Below the pieces are notes generated by a model. It was not told where the DNA came from and searched no databases. It worked only from the letters and a program-made list of their open reading frames with translations. Source: Caryophanales bacterium UBA3210 (GTDB lineage: Bacteria; Bacillota_I; Bacilli_A; RFN20; CAG-449). Taken from it: DNA of 6,194 bases. Shown in pieces: positions 1 to 6,194 of the stretch. Within the stretch, counting starts at the first letter, position 1, and every line of letters begins with the position of its first letter. A program made the position numbers and the translations under genes. The DNA is taken from assembly GCA_002363635.1 (NCBI GenBank), contig DEWM01000116.1, positions 1-6,194 on the forward strand, read 5' to 3'.

Positions 1-1
1 C

Positions 2-1360
2 GAAAGTGCAAAATATAAAGCAGTTATTGCGGAAGTTAAACGTAGACATGCTTTAGGTCAGCCTATCTTAATTGGTACAGCATCAGTTGAAGCTTCTGAA
101 ACTTTACACCAATTACTTGATAAAGAAGGTTTACAACACGAAGTATTAAACGCTAAAAACCACGAAAGAGAAGCTCACATCATTGAAAAAGCAGGCCAAA
201 TGAACGCAATTACTATTGCAACTAATATGGCAGGCCGTGGTACTGATATTAAACTCGGTGAAGGGGTTAGAGATATTGTTGACCCAACTGGTGAAGTTAA
301 ATTCCCAGCAGGTTTATGTGTTATTGGTACTGAAAGAGCAGAATCAAGACGTATTGATAACCAATTACGTGGTAGATCTGGTCGTCAAGGTGACCCAGGT
401 TATTCTAGATTCTTTGTTTCTATTGAAGATGAATTACTTGTTAGATTTGCTCCAGATTTCTTAAAAGGCTTATTTGCATCTATGGGTGATGAACCTCTTG
501 AATCAAAGACTGTTATGAACGCAATTACTTCTGCACAAAAGAAGATTGAAGGTCAAAACTTTGATACTCGTAAATCATTACTTGATTACGATGATGTCTT
601 AAGACAACAAAGAGAAACAATGTACGCTCAAAGAGATACAATCTTATTCGCTCCAGAAATTTATTCACAAATTGAAACATATTTTAAAAATGCTGGTAAA
701 GCTATTGTTGAACAATCAATGGATACAACAGACCAAAGAAATCCATATTTATCTGCTTCATTATTAAAAGCAAATCTTGAACCTAAATATCTACCAGAAG
801 GTTCATTTGATACTTCAGGTTATGATGATGCACCACAAGATGAAGTTGCAGAACAAATTGGCGATATCTTACTTGCAGTCTATAACAAGAAGAGAGCAAC
901 TTGGGAAGGTGATATTCCTAACCAAGTAGAAAAATCAATTGCATTAAGATGTGTCGATAGAAACTGGACAATGCACATTGATTCAATGGCAAAGTTAAAA
1001 GAAGGTATTGGCCTTAGAGGATATGCTCAGCACGACCCATTAAAAGAATATGTCGATGAAGGCTGGGATATGTTTAACGAAATGATTATGAAGATTTCAG
1101 ACGAAATTGCTTTCAACTTATTAAAGGTTGAAGTTCGTATGAAGACTCCTGAAGAAATTGAAGCAGAAAGACAAGCAGCATTAGCTCAAAAGGCTGCTTT
1201 ATCAGAAGCACCTGCAAAAGCTCCTGCTACTCCAGTTGAAGAAACTAAAGTAGAAACTGCTGCTCCTAATGCTCCAGTAGCAGAAGATAAAGCTCCAGAA
1301 ACATCAACTACTGAAGCTGCTATCAAAGCTAAAGAAAATCTCGAAGAAAAAGGAGAATAA
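2..1360 (+). CDS. secA: SecA preprotein translocase ATPase, C-terminal half (5' end outside window)
   Basis: SecA is the cytoplasmic ATPase that drives unfolded preproteins through SecYEG. The reading frame is open from base 2, so only the last 452 residues are present, roughly the second half of the protein. Seen in order (fragment numbering): a nucleotide-binding-domain-2 stretch with LNAKNHERE; helicase motif V TNMAGRGTDI at 74-83; motif VI QLRGRSGRQGDPG at 121-133; the scaffold signature with NFDTRK and LLDYDDVLRQQRE; then the helical wing/scaffold end with VDRNWTMHIDSM and LRGYAQHDPLKEY. A loop after KLGEGV, containing DPTGEVKFP, looks about nine residues longer than in Bacillus SecA as I remember it. 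The protein ends in about 50 residues rich in Ala, Pro, Glu and Lys and has no CxC...C(H/C) zinc motif. The ATG at 200 is internal, not the start. TAA stop; prfB follows after 2 nt. Confidence 0.97.
   Translation, partial: ESAKYKAVIAEVKRRHALGQPILIGTASVEASETLHQLLDKEGLQHEVLNAKNHEREAHIIEKAGQMNAITIATNMAGRGTDIKLGEGVRDIVDPTGEVKFPAGLCVIGTERAESRRIDNQLRGRSGRQGDPGYSRFFVSIEDELLVRFAPDFLKGLFASMGDEPLESKTVMNAITSAQKKIEGQNFDTRKSLLDYDDVLRQQRETMYAQRDTILFAPEIYSQIETYFKNAGKAIVEQSMDTTDQRNPYLSASLLKANLEPKYLPEGSFDTSGYDDAPQDEVAEQIGDILLAVYNKKRATWEGDIPNQVEKSIALRCVDRNWTMHIDSMAKLKEGIGLRGYAQHDPLKEYVDEGWDMFNEMIMKISDEIAFNLLKVEVRMKTPEEIEAERQAALAQKAALSEAPAKAPATPVEETKVETAAPNAPVAEDKAPETSTTEAAIKAKENLEEKGE
1351..1356 (+). promoter_or_regulatory. 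Ribosome binding site for prfB
   Basis: AGGAGA lies inside the last codons of secA, 6 nt before GTG 1363. It fixes the GTG as the prfB start. The frame from there begins with I-E-L-F-E-I-R-N-R-L, matching the usual RF2 N-terminus (xELxEIRNRL). Confidence 0.8.
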
Positions 1361-1362
1361 TA

Positions 1363-2473
1363 GTGATTGAACTTTTCGAAATTAGAAATCGTCTCAATAC
1401 TGTCAAAGAATCACTTATGGAAGTAGGTGATTCACTTTGACATTTCTAGCAAGAAAGTCAGAGTGAATGAACTTGAAAAACAAATAAATGATCCTTCATT
1501 TTGGGATGATCAAAAGAATGCTTTAAAGGTTGTTGAAGAATCTAATAGCCTTAAAGAAATCTTGAAAACTTATAATGATCTAAAGAGTGAAACTGAAGAA
1601 AGTGAAGGTTTACTTGAAATGATCAAAGAAGAATATGATGAAGAAATTCATGAAGGTTTATCTTCATCATTAGTTTCATTAGAAAAGAAGTTAGATGAGT
1701 TTTCCACATCGATTCTTTTATCTAATGAATTTGATAAATATAACGCAATTATTGAAATACATCCTGGAGCAGGTGGAACTGAATCTCAAGATTGGGCAAA
1801 CATGCTCTTTGAAATGTATATTAAATATGCTTCTTCTCACGGATTAAAAACTACTACATATGCTTTAGAAACTGCTATTGATGCGGGCATTAAATCAGTC
1901 ACATTCTTAGTGAAAGGTAAATTCGCATATGGTAAATTAAAATCAGAGAATGGGGTACATAGATTAGTTAGAATTTCTCCTTTTGATTCATCAGGTAGAA
2001 GACATACATCTTTTGCTTCAGTTGAAGTTATTCCTCAAATTGAAGGTAATATCGATATTAATATTGAAGAAAAAGATTTAAGAATCGATACATATAGATC
2101 TTCTGGTGCCGGAGGACAAAATGTTAATAAAACTGAATCCGCGGTTAGAATTACTCACCTTCCTACAGGAATTGTGGTAACTTGCCAAAATGAAAGATCT
2201 CAAATTCAAAATAGAGAAATTGCCTTAAACGTATTAAAATCTCGTCTTTATCAACTTGAATTAAAGAAGAAACAAGAAGAGATGAATAAATTAAAAGGCG
2301 AACAAAAGAATATTGAATGGGGTTCTCAAATCCGTTCTTATGTCTTATGTCCATACAAACTTGTAAAAGACCATCGTTCTTCTTATGAAACTAGCAACAC
2401 AGATGGAGTTTTAGAAGGAGAATTAGATGGCTTAATTAACGCTTACTTAAAATGGGAGGTAAAGAACAAATGA
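1363..2473 (+). CDS. prfB: Peptide chain release factor 2 (RF2), joined by +1 programmed frameshift
   Basis: RF2 recognises UGA and UAA stop codons on the ribosome and triggers peptide release. Translation starts at GTG 1363, reads 25 codons to CTT 1435-1437, meets an in-frame TGA at 1438-1440, and continues in the +1 frame from GAC 1439. The joined product is 369 residues, close to the usual length of about 365. In that numbering the stop-recognition tripeptide is S205-P206-F207 and the peptidyl-hydrolysis motif is G250-G251-Q252, the same positions as I recall for E. coli RF2. Residue 246, where strains of E. coli carry Thr or Ala, is Ser. The N-terminal helical domain includes NDPSFWDD. 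The gene ends in TGA, the codon RF2 itself reads, inside an ATGA overlap with the next start. A caller ignoring slippage would start at GTG 1427 and lose about 20 N-terminal residues. Confidence 0.97.
1422..1441 (+). promoter_or_regulatory. Programmed +1 frameshift cassette of prfB
   Basis: The slippery core CTT-TGA-C is intact at 1435-1441: the P-site tRNA on CUU can re-pair on UUU when RF2 is scarce and the UGA is decoded slowly. This is the known autoregulation of RF2. Upstream, AGTAGGTGAT (1422-1431) is complementary to the 3' end of 16S rRNA, with AGGTGAT pairing without mismatch if the tail is standard. The classical cassette has AGGGGG three bases before CTT; here the GG core is seven bases before it. 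A second zero-frame stop, TAG, sits at 1447-1449. Confidence 0.88.
2454..2459 (+). promoter_or_regulatory. Ribosome binding site for the YitT-family gene
   Basis: GGGAGG inside the 3' end of prfB lies 10 nt before ATG 2470. It decides the start: an in-frame ATG at 2452 would place this site within the coding sequence and has no binding site of its own. Confidence 0.75.
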
Positions 2474-3471
2474 GTGAAAAAATAAAAGACTTGTTTAGAT
2501 TTGATTTTTCAAAACAAAATATCATTCGTTTCCTTAAGAATTCATTACTTGTAATTCTTGGCTCATTTTTAATTGCGTTAGGTACTGCAATCTTTGTTAT
2601 TCCTTTTGATTTAGTTACTGGAGGTGTCTCTGGTATTGGTATTATTTTAAATAAATTAATTCCAGTTGAATGGTTAACAGTTGATGTTTGGGTAACTATT
2701 CTTACCTGGGTATTCTTCTTTGTTGGACTATTTTTCTTAGGAAAGAATTTTGCTTTACAAACATTAATTGCGACTATTTTCTATCCATTCTTCTTGCTTA
2801 TATTATCTAAAATGGCTGACCCTAATGTATTAAATGGATATTTTGCTTTAAATGGCCCTAGATATGCAGAACAATTTGGACAAATGGTTCTTCCAATTGC
2901 TTCTATTTTTGGCGGATTATTTGTCGGTGCAGGATGTGCTTTTACTTTCTTAGGTGGAGGATCTTCTGGTGGGGCAGATGTTATTTCCTTTATCTTAGTT
3001 AAGTATGTATTTAAGAAAACTAAGACATCTACATTATTCTTTATTGTCGATGCTACGATTATTTTCGGCGGTGCATTTATTATGAAGAATATGGTTGTTT
3101 CTTTACTCGGTATTATTACTGCATTCCTTACTGCAATTGTTATCGATAAGATTTTCTTAGGAGGATCTCAAGCTTTCGTAGCGTTTATCGTTTCTGATAA
3201 ATATGAAGAAATTAATGATGCAGTAATTCATAAACTTGATCGTACAACAACTATTATTGAAGCGACTGGTGGTTATTCAAAACAAGGTAAGCAATTATTA
3301 ATGCTTACTTTCTCAATTAGAGAATATTCAACTGTACAATCAATTATTAATACAGTTGATAAATTTGCTTTTATGACTATCTCACGTGCTCATGAAATTA
3401 ATGGTGAAGGTTGGACTAGACCCTCTCCTAGTAATGAAACTCCTATAGAAAATAATACGGAGGAAAAATAA
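2470..3471 (+). CDS. YitT family membrane protein (YitT/DUF161 plus C-terminal DUF2179)
   Basis: A 333-residue integral membrane protein of the YitT family; the family's molecular role is not established. Visible: a short charged N-terminus, then hydrophobic segments near 25-44, 72-91, 95-114, 138-161, 178-192 and 197-216. The family glycine signatures are TGGVSGIG at 50-57 and GGGSSGGAD at 162-170. A soluble domain matching DUF2179 follows from about 223 to 316, with FVAFIVSDKYEEI, ATGGYS, and the ending ISRAHEINGEGW. About 17 polar residues trail it. Its ATG overlaps the prfB TGA by 4 nt (ATGA), suggesting translational coupling. B. subtilis carries a YitT paralogue (YvjA, as I recall) in the same prfB-ctpB neighbourhood, so this is probably its positional counterpart. 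Paralogue-level naming is inference. Confidence 0.93.
   Translation: MSEKIKDLFRFDFSKQNIIRFLKNSLLVILGSFLIALGTAIFVIPFDLVTGGVSGIGIILNKLIPVEWLTVDVWVTILTWVFFFVGLFFLGKNFALQTLIATIFYPFFLLILSKMADPNVLNGYFALNGPRYAEQFGQMVLPIASIFGGLFVGAGCAFTFLGGGSSGGADVISFILVKYVFKKTKTSTLFFIVDATIIFGGAFIMKNMVVSLLGIITAFLTAIVIDKIFLGGSQAFVAFIVSDKYEEINDAVIHKLDRTTTIIEATGGYSKQGKQLLMLTFSIREYSTVQSIINTVDKFAFMTISRAHEINGEGWTRPSPSNETPIENNTEEK
3459..3463 (+). promoter_or_regulatory. Ribosome binding site for the 185-residue membrane protein gene
   Basis: GGAGG, 10 nt before ATG 3474, lies within the last codons of the YitT-family gene. It supports the 185-residue protein as a real translated gene. Confidence 0.75.
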
Positions 3472-3473
3472 AT

Positions 3474-4031
3474 ATGAATGAAGTATGGCAATGGATTTTA
3501 TCTATCGGTGGATTTGTTTTATCTCTTACCTTCTTTGTGGTGAGCCTAGTTATCATTAGCAACAAAAGAAGATATGCGGACGAAAGATATATTGAACTTG
3601 TTTCTAAGACAGTTGAATATTATCAAAATCTTCAACTAAAGGACGATAAATTCTTTCCATACTTTTTTGATCACGCGGTAAGCGTACTTCCAAAATGGGG
3701 TAAAGATGGATTTAATACTGATCCTATAACTAATCTAACTTTAAAAAAGAATTATGTTTATTTAAAAGATAGATTACTTTACATCATTAACGAGAGAATC
3801 GTTATTCATCCTCCTTTAATTAAAATTGATAATTTAGATTATATTCAAATTGATAATAAAATTAAGACCATCAGTGTTTTAGTTAGCTTCTCTAAAAAAG
3901 ATAGCATGTTAATTGATTATAAGATTAAACGTACTAATAAAGATAATTATTCATTAGAATTAATGAGCGTTAAGAAAGGAGACGAAATAAATGAAAAATC
4001 TCAGCAAGAAAATATTGATTCTAACAACTAG
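3474..4031 (+). CDS. Hypothetical membrane-anchored protein, 185 residues
   Basis: I do not recognise this protein. It has one hydrophobic segment (about 8-29) followed at once by N-K-R-R. By the positive-inside rule this suggests a short outside N-terminus and a cytoplasmic body. Residues 35-75 look helical (DERYIELVSKTVEYYQN). Residues 90-165 alternate charged and hydrophobic residues like beta strands (KTISVLVSFS, then MLIDYKIKR). The last 20 residues are polar and probably disordered. The helix-then-strand pattern loosely recalls NTF2/Tim44-like domains, but I see no diagnostic motif. It sits 2 nt after the YitT-family gene and its last 41 nt overlap the protease gene. Codon use matches its neighbours. 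In Bacillus the comparable interval holds cccB-ftsE-ftsX, as I recall; this protein resembles none of them. A real gene is likely from its binding site, length and tight packing; its function is unknown. Confidence 0.85.
   Translation: MNEVWQWILSIGGFVLSLTFFVVSLVIISNKRRYADERYIELVSKTVEYYQNLQLKDDKFFPYFFDHAVSVLPKWGKDGFNTDPITNLTLKKNYVYLKDRLLYIINERIVIHPPLIKIDNLDYIQIDNKIKTISVLVSFSKKDSMLIDYKIKRTNKDNYSLELMSVKKGDEINEKSQQENIDSNN
3976..3982 (+). promoter_or_regulatory. Ribosome binding site for the S41 peptidase gene
   Basis: AAGGAGA, 8 nt before ATG 3991, lies inside the upstream coding sequence. It supports the start that gives a complete lipoprotein signal peptide, and hence the 41-nt overlap with the preceding gene. 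Confidence 0.8.
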
Positions 4032-5748
4032 TGTAATAGCTTTTAGTGTTACTAGTTGTGGAGTAAACGTAAATAATAAATCATTAGATATTTCTGCTTT
4101 AGCAGCAGCTTTACAATCAAATTATTATTTAGATGTTGATAATAGAACTTTGTTAGACGGAATGATTTCTGGTTTAACACAGGCTTTTGGTGATGATTTT
4201 ACTTATTACACAAGTGCTGCAAAAAATCAGTATCAAGATTATTCTTCTTCTGGAGTTGGTCTAGGCTTTTCTAGAACTGTATATTATGGAGAAGCACTTG
4301 TAAGAGAAGTAATGAAGAATTCTCCTGCTCAAAATGCTCGTCCTAAAAACGGAGGAGATAAGGGGCTACTAAAAGGTGATATTATTACTAAGATTAGAAA
4401 TCTTGGTACTAAAGATAATCCTGTCGAAGGAGAAATGTATGTTTTAAAAGACCATTCATTCTCAGATTGGACTAATTATTTTTCTGGTGAAGAAGGTAGC
4501 ATTGTTGAAGTTTATTATAAGAGAAAAAATGCTACAGGAATTTATGAAGAACAGTCTAGCCCATTAATTGTTACTCGTGGAGCATATAATGTGGATAAAG
4601 CTGTTTTAGAATCATTTACTAATGTCGATGGTCATAGCGAAGCTTATGTTAAGATTTCTTCATTCTTAGGTAACGCGAATAATGGAGAAACTACTCCTCA
4701 AGGTGAATTAAAAAGTATTTTTGATAATGAAATTTTTACTAATGGAGTTTCTTCTTTAGACCACTTAATCATTGACTTAAGAGGTAATGGAGGAGGTTAT
4801 GTTAATAACTGTACTGATACTTTAGGTTTATTTATTCCTAAAGGCCAGGCTACAGCATATTACCAGTTCCAAGATAATTCATTACAAGCTTTAACTAATA
4901 CTAATGTGGATACTCAATATACAAATAGAATTAATCATATTAGTTTAATTGTTGATTCTTCTACAGCTTCTGCAGGAGAAACTTTCGCGCTTGGACTTCG
5001 TGATTATCCTGATACTAAGAATAAAACTCATATCTATGGCCAAGTTTCTTATGGTAAAGGAATCGCTCAATCTTTTATTGATCCTTTTAATGATGGTTCA
5101 TCTATTAGATATACTTTTGCACGTGTCTTATCTCCTTCTAAACAAACAATTAATAAGAGAGGTATAGTTCCAGAAAAATTCATCGGTCAACAATTTATTC
5201 CTTATAAAGAATACACAATGTGGATTGATGGAGTTACTTCTAATGATAAATTAAGTGAAGAAAATACAAACATTTTATTAAATAGAATTAATATTTTACT
5301 AGGTACATCATATACAAATTTAGGCTTAGCAATTCTTAAATGTAGAGAAACTTATGCGATAAGAAGTAAAGATTCTTTAGTAACTTCTCAAATTTATGAT
5401 GATTATTTTGCAAATCAATTCACAAATAAATTCTACGATAAAGTAGTTACTAAGTTACCTGCATGTAAATACAATGCATATATTGAAGGTAATGATGTTG
5501 ATAATGATTCATTTACACCTTTACAAAGAAGATTAGTAAAAGAACAAATTAATATGGTAATGGGTACATCATTTACTACTTTTGATAAAGCTGTAGAAGC
5601 TTTCCAAAGAGAAAACAATATTCTTAGTGAAGATAATATCTTTACAAGAGAAACAGGCGCATTACTCGGTGGAAAAGTTAAAGATATTTATTTAGAAGAT
5701 TACGACTACAACGTTATTAATGAGGTACGTGCAGAGTATGGAAGATAG
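3991..5748 (+). CDS. S41 family C-terminal processing peptidase, lipoprotein, CtpA/CtpB type
   Basis: A 585-residue secreted serine protease of the carboxyl-terminal processing family, which cuts envelope or exported proteins with a Ser/Lys dyad. Residues 1-23 form a lipoprotein signal: K-rich start, hydrophobic core, lipobox V-T-S-C with Cys23, so it is probably tethered outside the membrane. Residues 30-85 are the helical N-terminal part. A PDZ-like domain starts at GVGLGF (88-93) and includes [10 protein letters not shown]. The protease core spans about 181-395, with DLRGNGGG at 262-269, the nucleophile Ser327 in TASAGE and the general base Lys356 in YGKG. The active-site residues look intact. 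Beyond about 400 lie two related units (408-473 and 494-561), the second resembling a peptidoglycan-binding domain ([11 protein letters not shown]). A CtpB-like protease lies in the equivalent Bacillus neighbourhood. The substrate is unknown. The 3' end overlaps uvrB by 11 nt. Confidence 0.95.
   Translation: MKNLSKKILILTTSVIAFSVTSCGVNVNNKSLDISALAAALQSNYYLDVDNRTLLDGMISGLTQAFGDDFTYYTSAAKNQYQDYSSSGVGLGFSRTVYYGEALVREVMKNSPAQNARPKNGGDKGLLKGDIITKIRNLGTKDNPVEGEMYVLKDHSFSDWTNYFSGEEGSIVEVYYKRKNATGIYEEQSSPLIVTRGAYNVDKAVLESFTNVDGHSEAYVKISSFLGNANNGETTPQGELKSIFDNEIFTNGVSSLDHLIIDLRGNGGGYVNNCTDTLGLFIPKGQATAYYQFQDNSLQALTNTNVDTQYTNRINHISLIVDSSTASAGETFALGLRDYPDTKNKTHIYGQVSYGKGIAQSFIDPFNDGSSIRYTFARVLSPSKQTINKRGIVPEKFIGQQFIPYKEYTMWIDGVTSNDKLSEENTNILLNRINILLGTSYTNLGLAILKCRETYAIRSKDSLVTSQIYDDYFANQFTNKFYDKVVTKLPACKYNAYIEGNDVDNDSFTPLQRRLVKEQINMVMGTSFTTFDKAVEAFQRENNILSEDNIFTRETGALLGGKVKDIYLEDYDYNVINEVRAEYGR
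5212..5409 (+). repeat. Protein-level repeat unit 1 in the protease C-terminus (degenerate PG-binding-like)
   Basis: Residues 408-473. It shares the pattern Y-x-x-(W/Y)-I-(D/E)-G, then I-N-x3-G-T-S-(Y/F)-T, A-(V/I), I-x-S-x-D, T with unit 2. The second half aligns without gaps at an offset of 87 residues. In place of the AFQ of peptidoglycan-binding domains it has K-C-R at 450-452, so the unit looks diverged. Confidence 0.6.
5470..5673 (+). repeat. Protein-level repeat unit 2 in the protease C-terminus (PG_binding_1-like)
   Basis: Residues 494-561. [11 protein letters not shown] at 534-544 followed by T-R-E-T-G-A-L-L fits the PG_binding_1 pattern A-V-x-x-F-Q-x-x-x-x-(I/L)...T-x-x-(A/L)-L. 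Bacillus S41 proteases often carry one such domain at the C-terminus, so a role in cell-wall contact is plausible inference. Confidence 0.6.
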
Positions 5749-6194
5749 AAAATTTAAATTAGTATCTAAATTTTCTCCTACTGGTGACCAACCTCAGGCG
5801 ATTGAAGAACTTGTCCAAGGTCTTAAAGATAAGAAAAAGTGGCAAGTTTGTTTAGGTGCGACTGGTACTGGTAAAACCTTTACTGTGGCAAACGTTATTG
5901 CAAAAGTAAATAGACCTACTTTAGTTTTAGTTCATAATAAAACTTTAGCAAGTCAGTTATTTGAAGAATTAAAAGAGTTATTTCCTGAAAATAGAGTAGA
6001 ATATTTCGTTTCTAACTTCGATTTTTATCAACCTGAAGCTTATATTCCTCAATCAGATACTTATATTGAAAAGAACGCTCAAATGAATGATGAAATTGAA
6101 ATGATGAGATGTTCCGCAATTAACTCTGTTCTTGAAAGAAGAGATACTATTATTGTCGCTTCAGTTGCGTCAATCTATGGTCTTACTGATCCTC
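5738..6194 (+). CDS. uvrB: UvrABC excinuclease subunit B, N-terminal part (3' end outside window)
   Basis: UvrB is the helicase-like damage-verification subunit of bacterial nucleotide excision repair; it is loaded by UvrA and then recruits UvrC. The first 152 residues are present. Visible: [11 protein letters not shown] near the start, Walker A GATGTGKT at 40-47, HNKTLASQL at 66-74, then the beta-hairpin region [16 protein letters not shown] (89-104), [10 protein letters not shown] and IYGL. The hairpin is unusual: the common S-Y-Y-D-Y-Y is S-N-F-D-F-Y here. The chosen ATG lies within the end of the protease gene (11-nt overlap). A GAGG at 5722-5725 is 12 nt upstream, rather far. An in-frame GTG at 5729 would be only 3 nt from it, which is too close. 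uvrA would be expected downstream by Bacillus synteny. Confidence 0.97.
   Translation, partial: MEDRKFKLVSKFSPTGDQPQAIEELVQGLKDKKKWQVCLGATGTGKTFTVANVIAKVNRPTLVLVHNKTLASQLFEELKELFPENRVEYFVSNFDFYQPEAYIPQSDTYIEKNAQMNDEIEMMRCSAINSVLERRDTIIVASVASIYGLTDP

Noticed and set aside
216..464. Plus-strand open frame inside secA (also 4949-5167 inside the protease gene)
   Set aside because: These are Leu/Ile/Val-rich alternate-frame readings of AT-rich coding DNA within conserved motifs of the real proteins.
200..529. 15-base direct repeat ATGAACGCAATTACT at 200-214 and 515-529
   Set aside because: Both copies encode M-N-A-I-T in unrelated parts of SecA; the flanks differ, so it is likely coincidence.
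1427..1429. GTG as an independent, slippage-free start of RF2
   Set aside because: It falls inside the SD-like block, has no binding site of its own, and would lose the conserved RF2 N-terminus encoded from 1363.
1438..1440. UGA read as tryptophan (code 4), or prfB as a frameshifted pseudogene
   Set aside because: The protein continues in the +1 frame, not the zero frame. Trp is TGG throughout, the TGA is exactly at the known regulatory site, and the rest of RF2 is intact with its SPF and GGQ motifs.
1437..1442. TTGACA resembling a -35 promoter element
   Set aside because: It is part of the CTT-TGA-C frameshift site, and no TATAAT-like element lies 16-18 bases downstream.
2163..2354. Minus-strand open frame inside prfB (also 5433-5618 inside the protease gene)
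   Set aside because: Both lie opposite strongly conserved coding sequence, have no recognisable protein features, and are expected by chance.
2452..2454. ATG as an upstream start of the YitT-family gene
   Set aside because: The GGGAGG binding site would lie inside the coding sequence, and nothing resembling a binding site precedes 2452.

Overview
The window looks like chromosomal DNA from an AT-rich, low-GC Bacillota-type bacterium (Bacilli, Erysipelotrichia or a mollicute-like gut lineage). This rests on A/T-ending codons, AGA-dominated arginine use, strong GGAGG-type ribosome binding sites, and a gene order resembling the Bacillus secA-prfB...ctpB...uvrB neighbourhood. The standard bacterial code (11) applies. 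Tryptophan is TGG, UGA is used as a real stop, and an RF2 gene with a programmed frameshift at UGA is present. This argues against the Mycoplasma/Spiroplasma code 4.

All genes are on the + strand and packed as one apparent operon. Layout: (1) 2-1360, the C-terminal half of secA, the preprotein translocase ATPase; (2) 1363-2473, prfB (peptide chain release factor 2), read through an in-frame UGA by +1 slippage; (3) 2470-3471, a YitT-family membrane protein with a C-terminal DUF2179 domain; (4) 3474-4031, an unrecognised 185-residue protein with one N-terminal membrane segment; (5) 3991-5748, a lipoprotein S41 C-terminal processing peptidase (CtpA/CtpB type) with PDZ, Ser/Lys catalytic residues and two C-terminal peptidoglycan-binding-like repeats; (6) 5738-6194, the start of uvrB. 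Junctions are +2, -4, +2, -41 and -11 nt. No stretch of even 50 bases is free of genes, and I see no terminator, RNA gene, mobile element or CRISPR.

Functionally this is housekeeping: protein export (secA), termination (prfB), cell-envelope proteins (YitT-like, the unknown membrane protein, the S41 protease) and nucleotide excision repair (uvrB). I did not find an evident new multi-gene system. The points most worth a second look are the atypical prfB frameshift cassette with a backup UAG, the duplicated C-terminal domain of the protease, the unknown anchored protein overlapping the protease gene by 41 nt, the SecA tail without a zinc motif, and the altered UvrB beta-hairpin.
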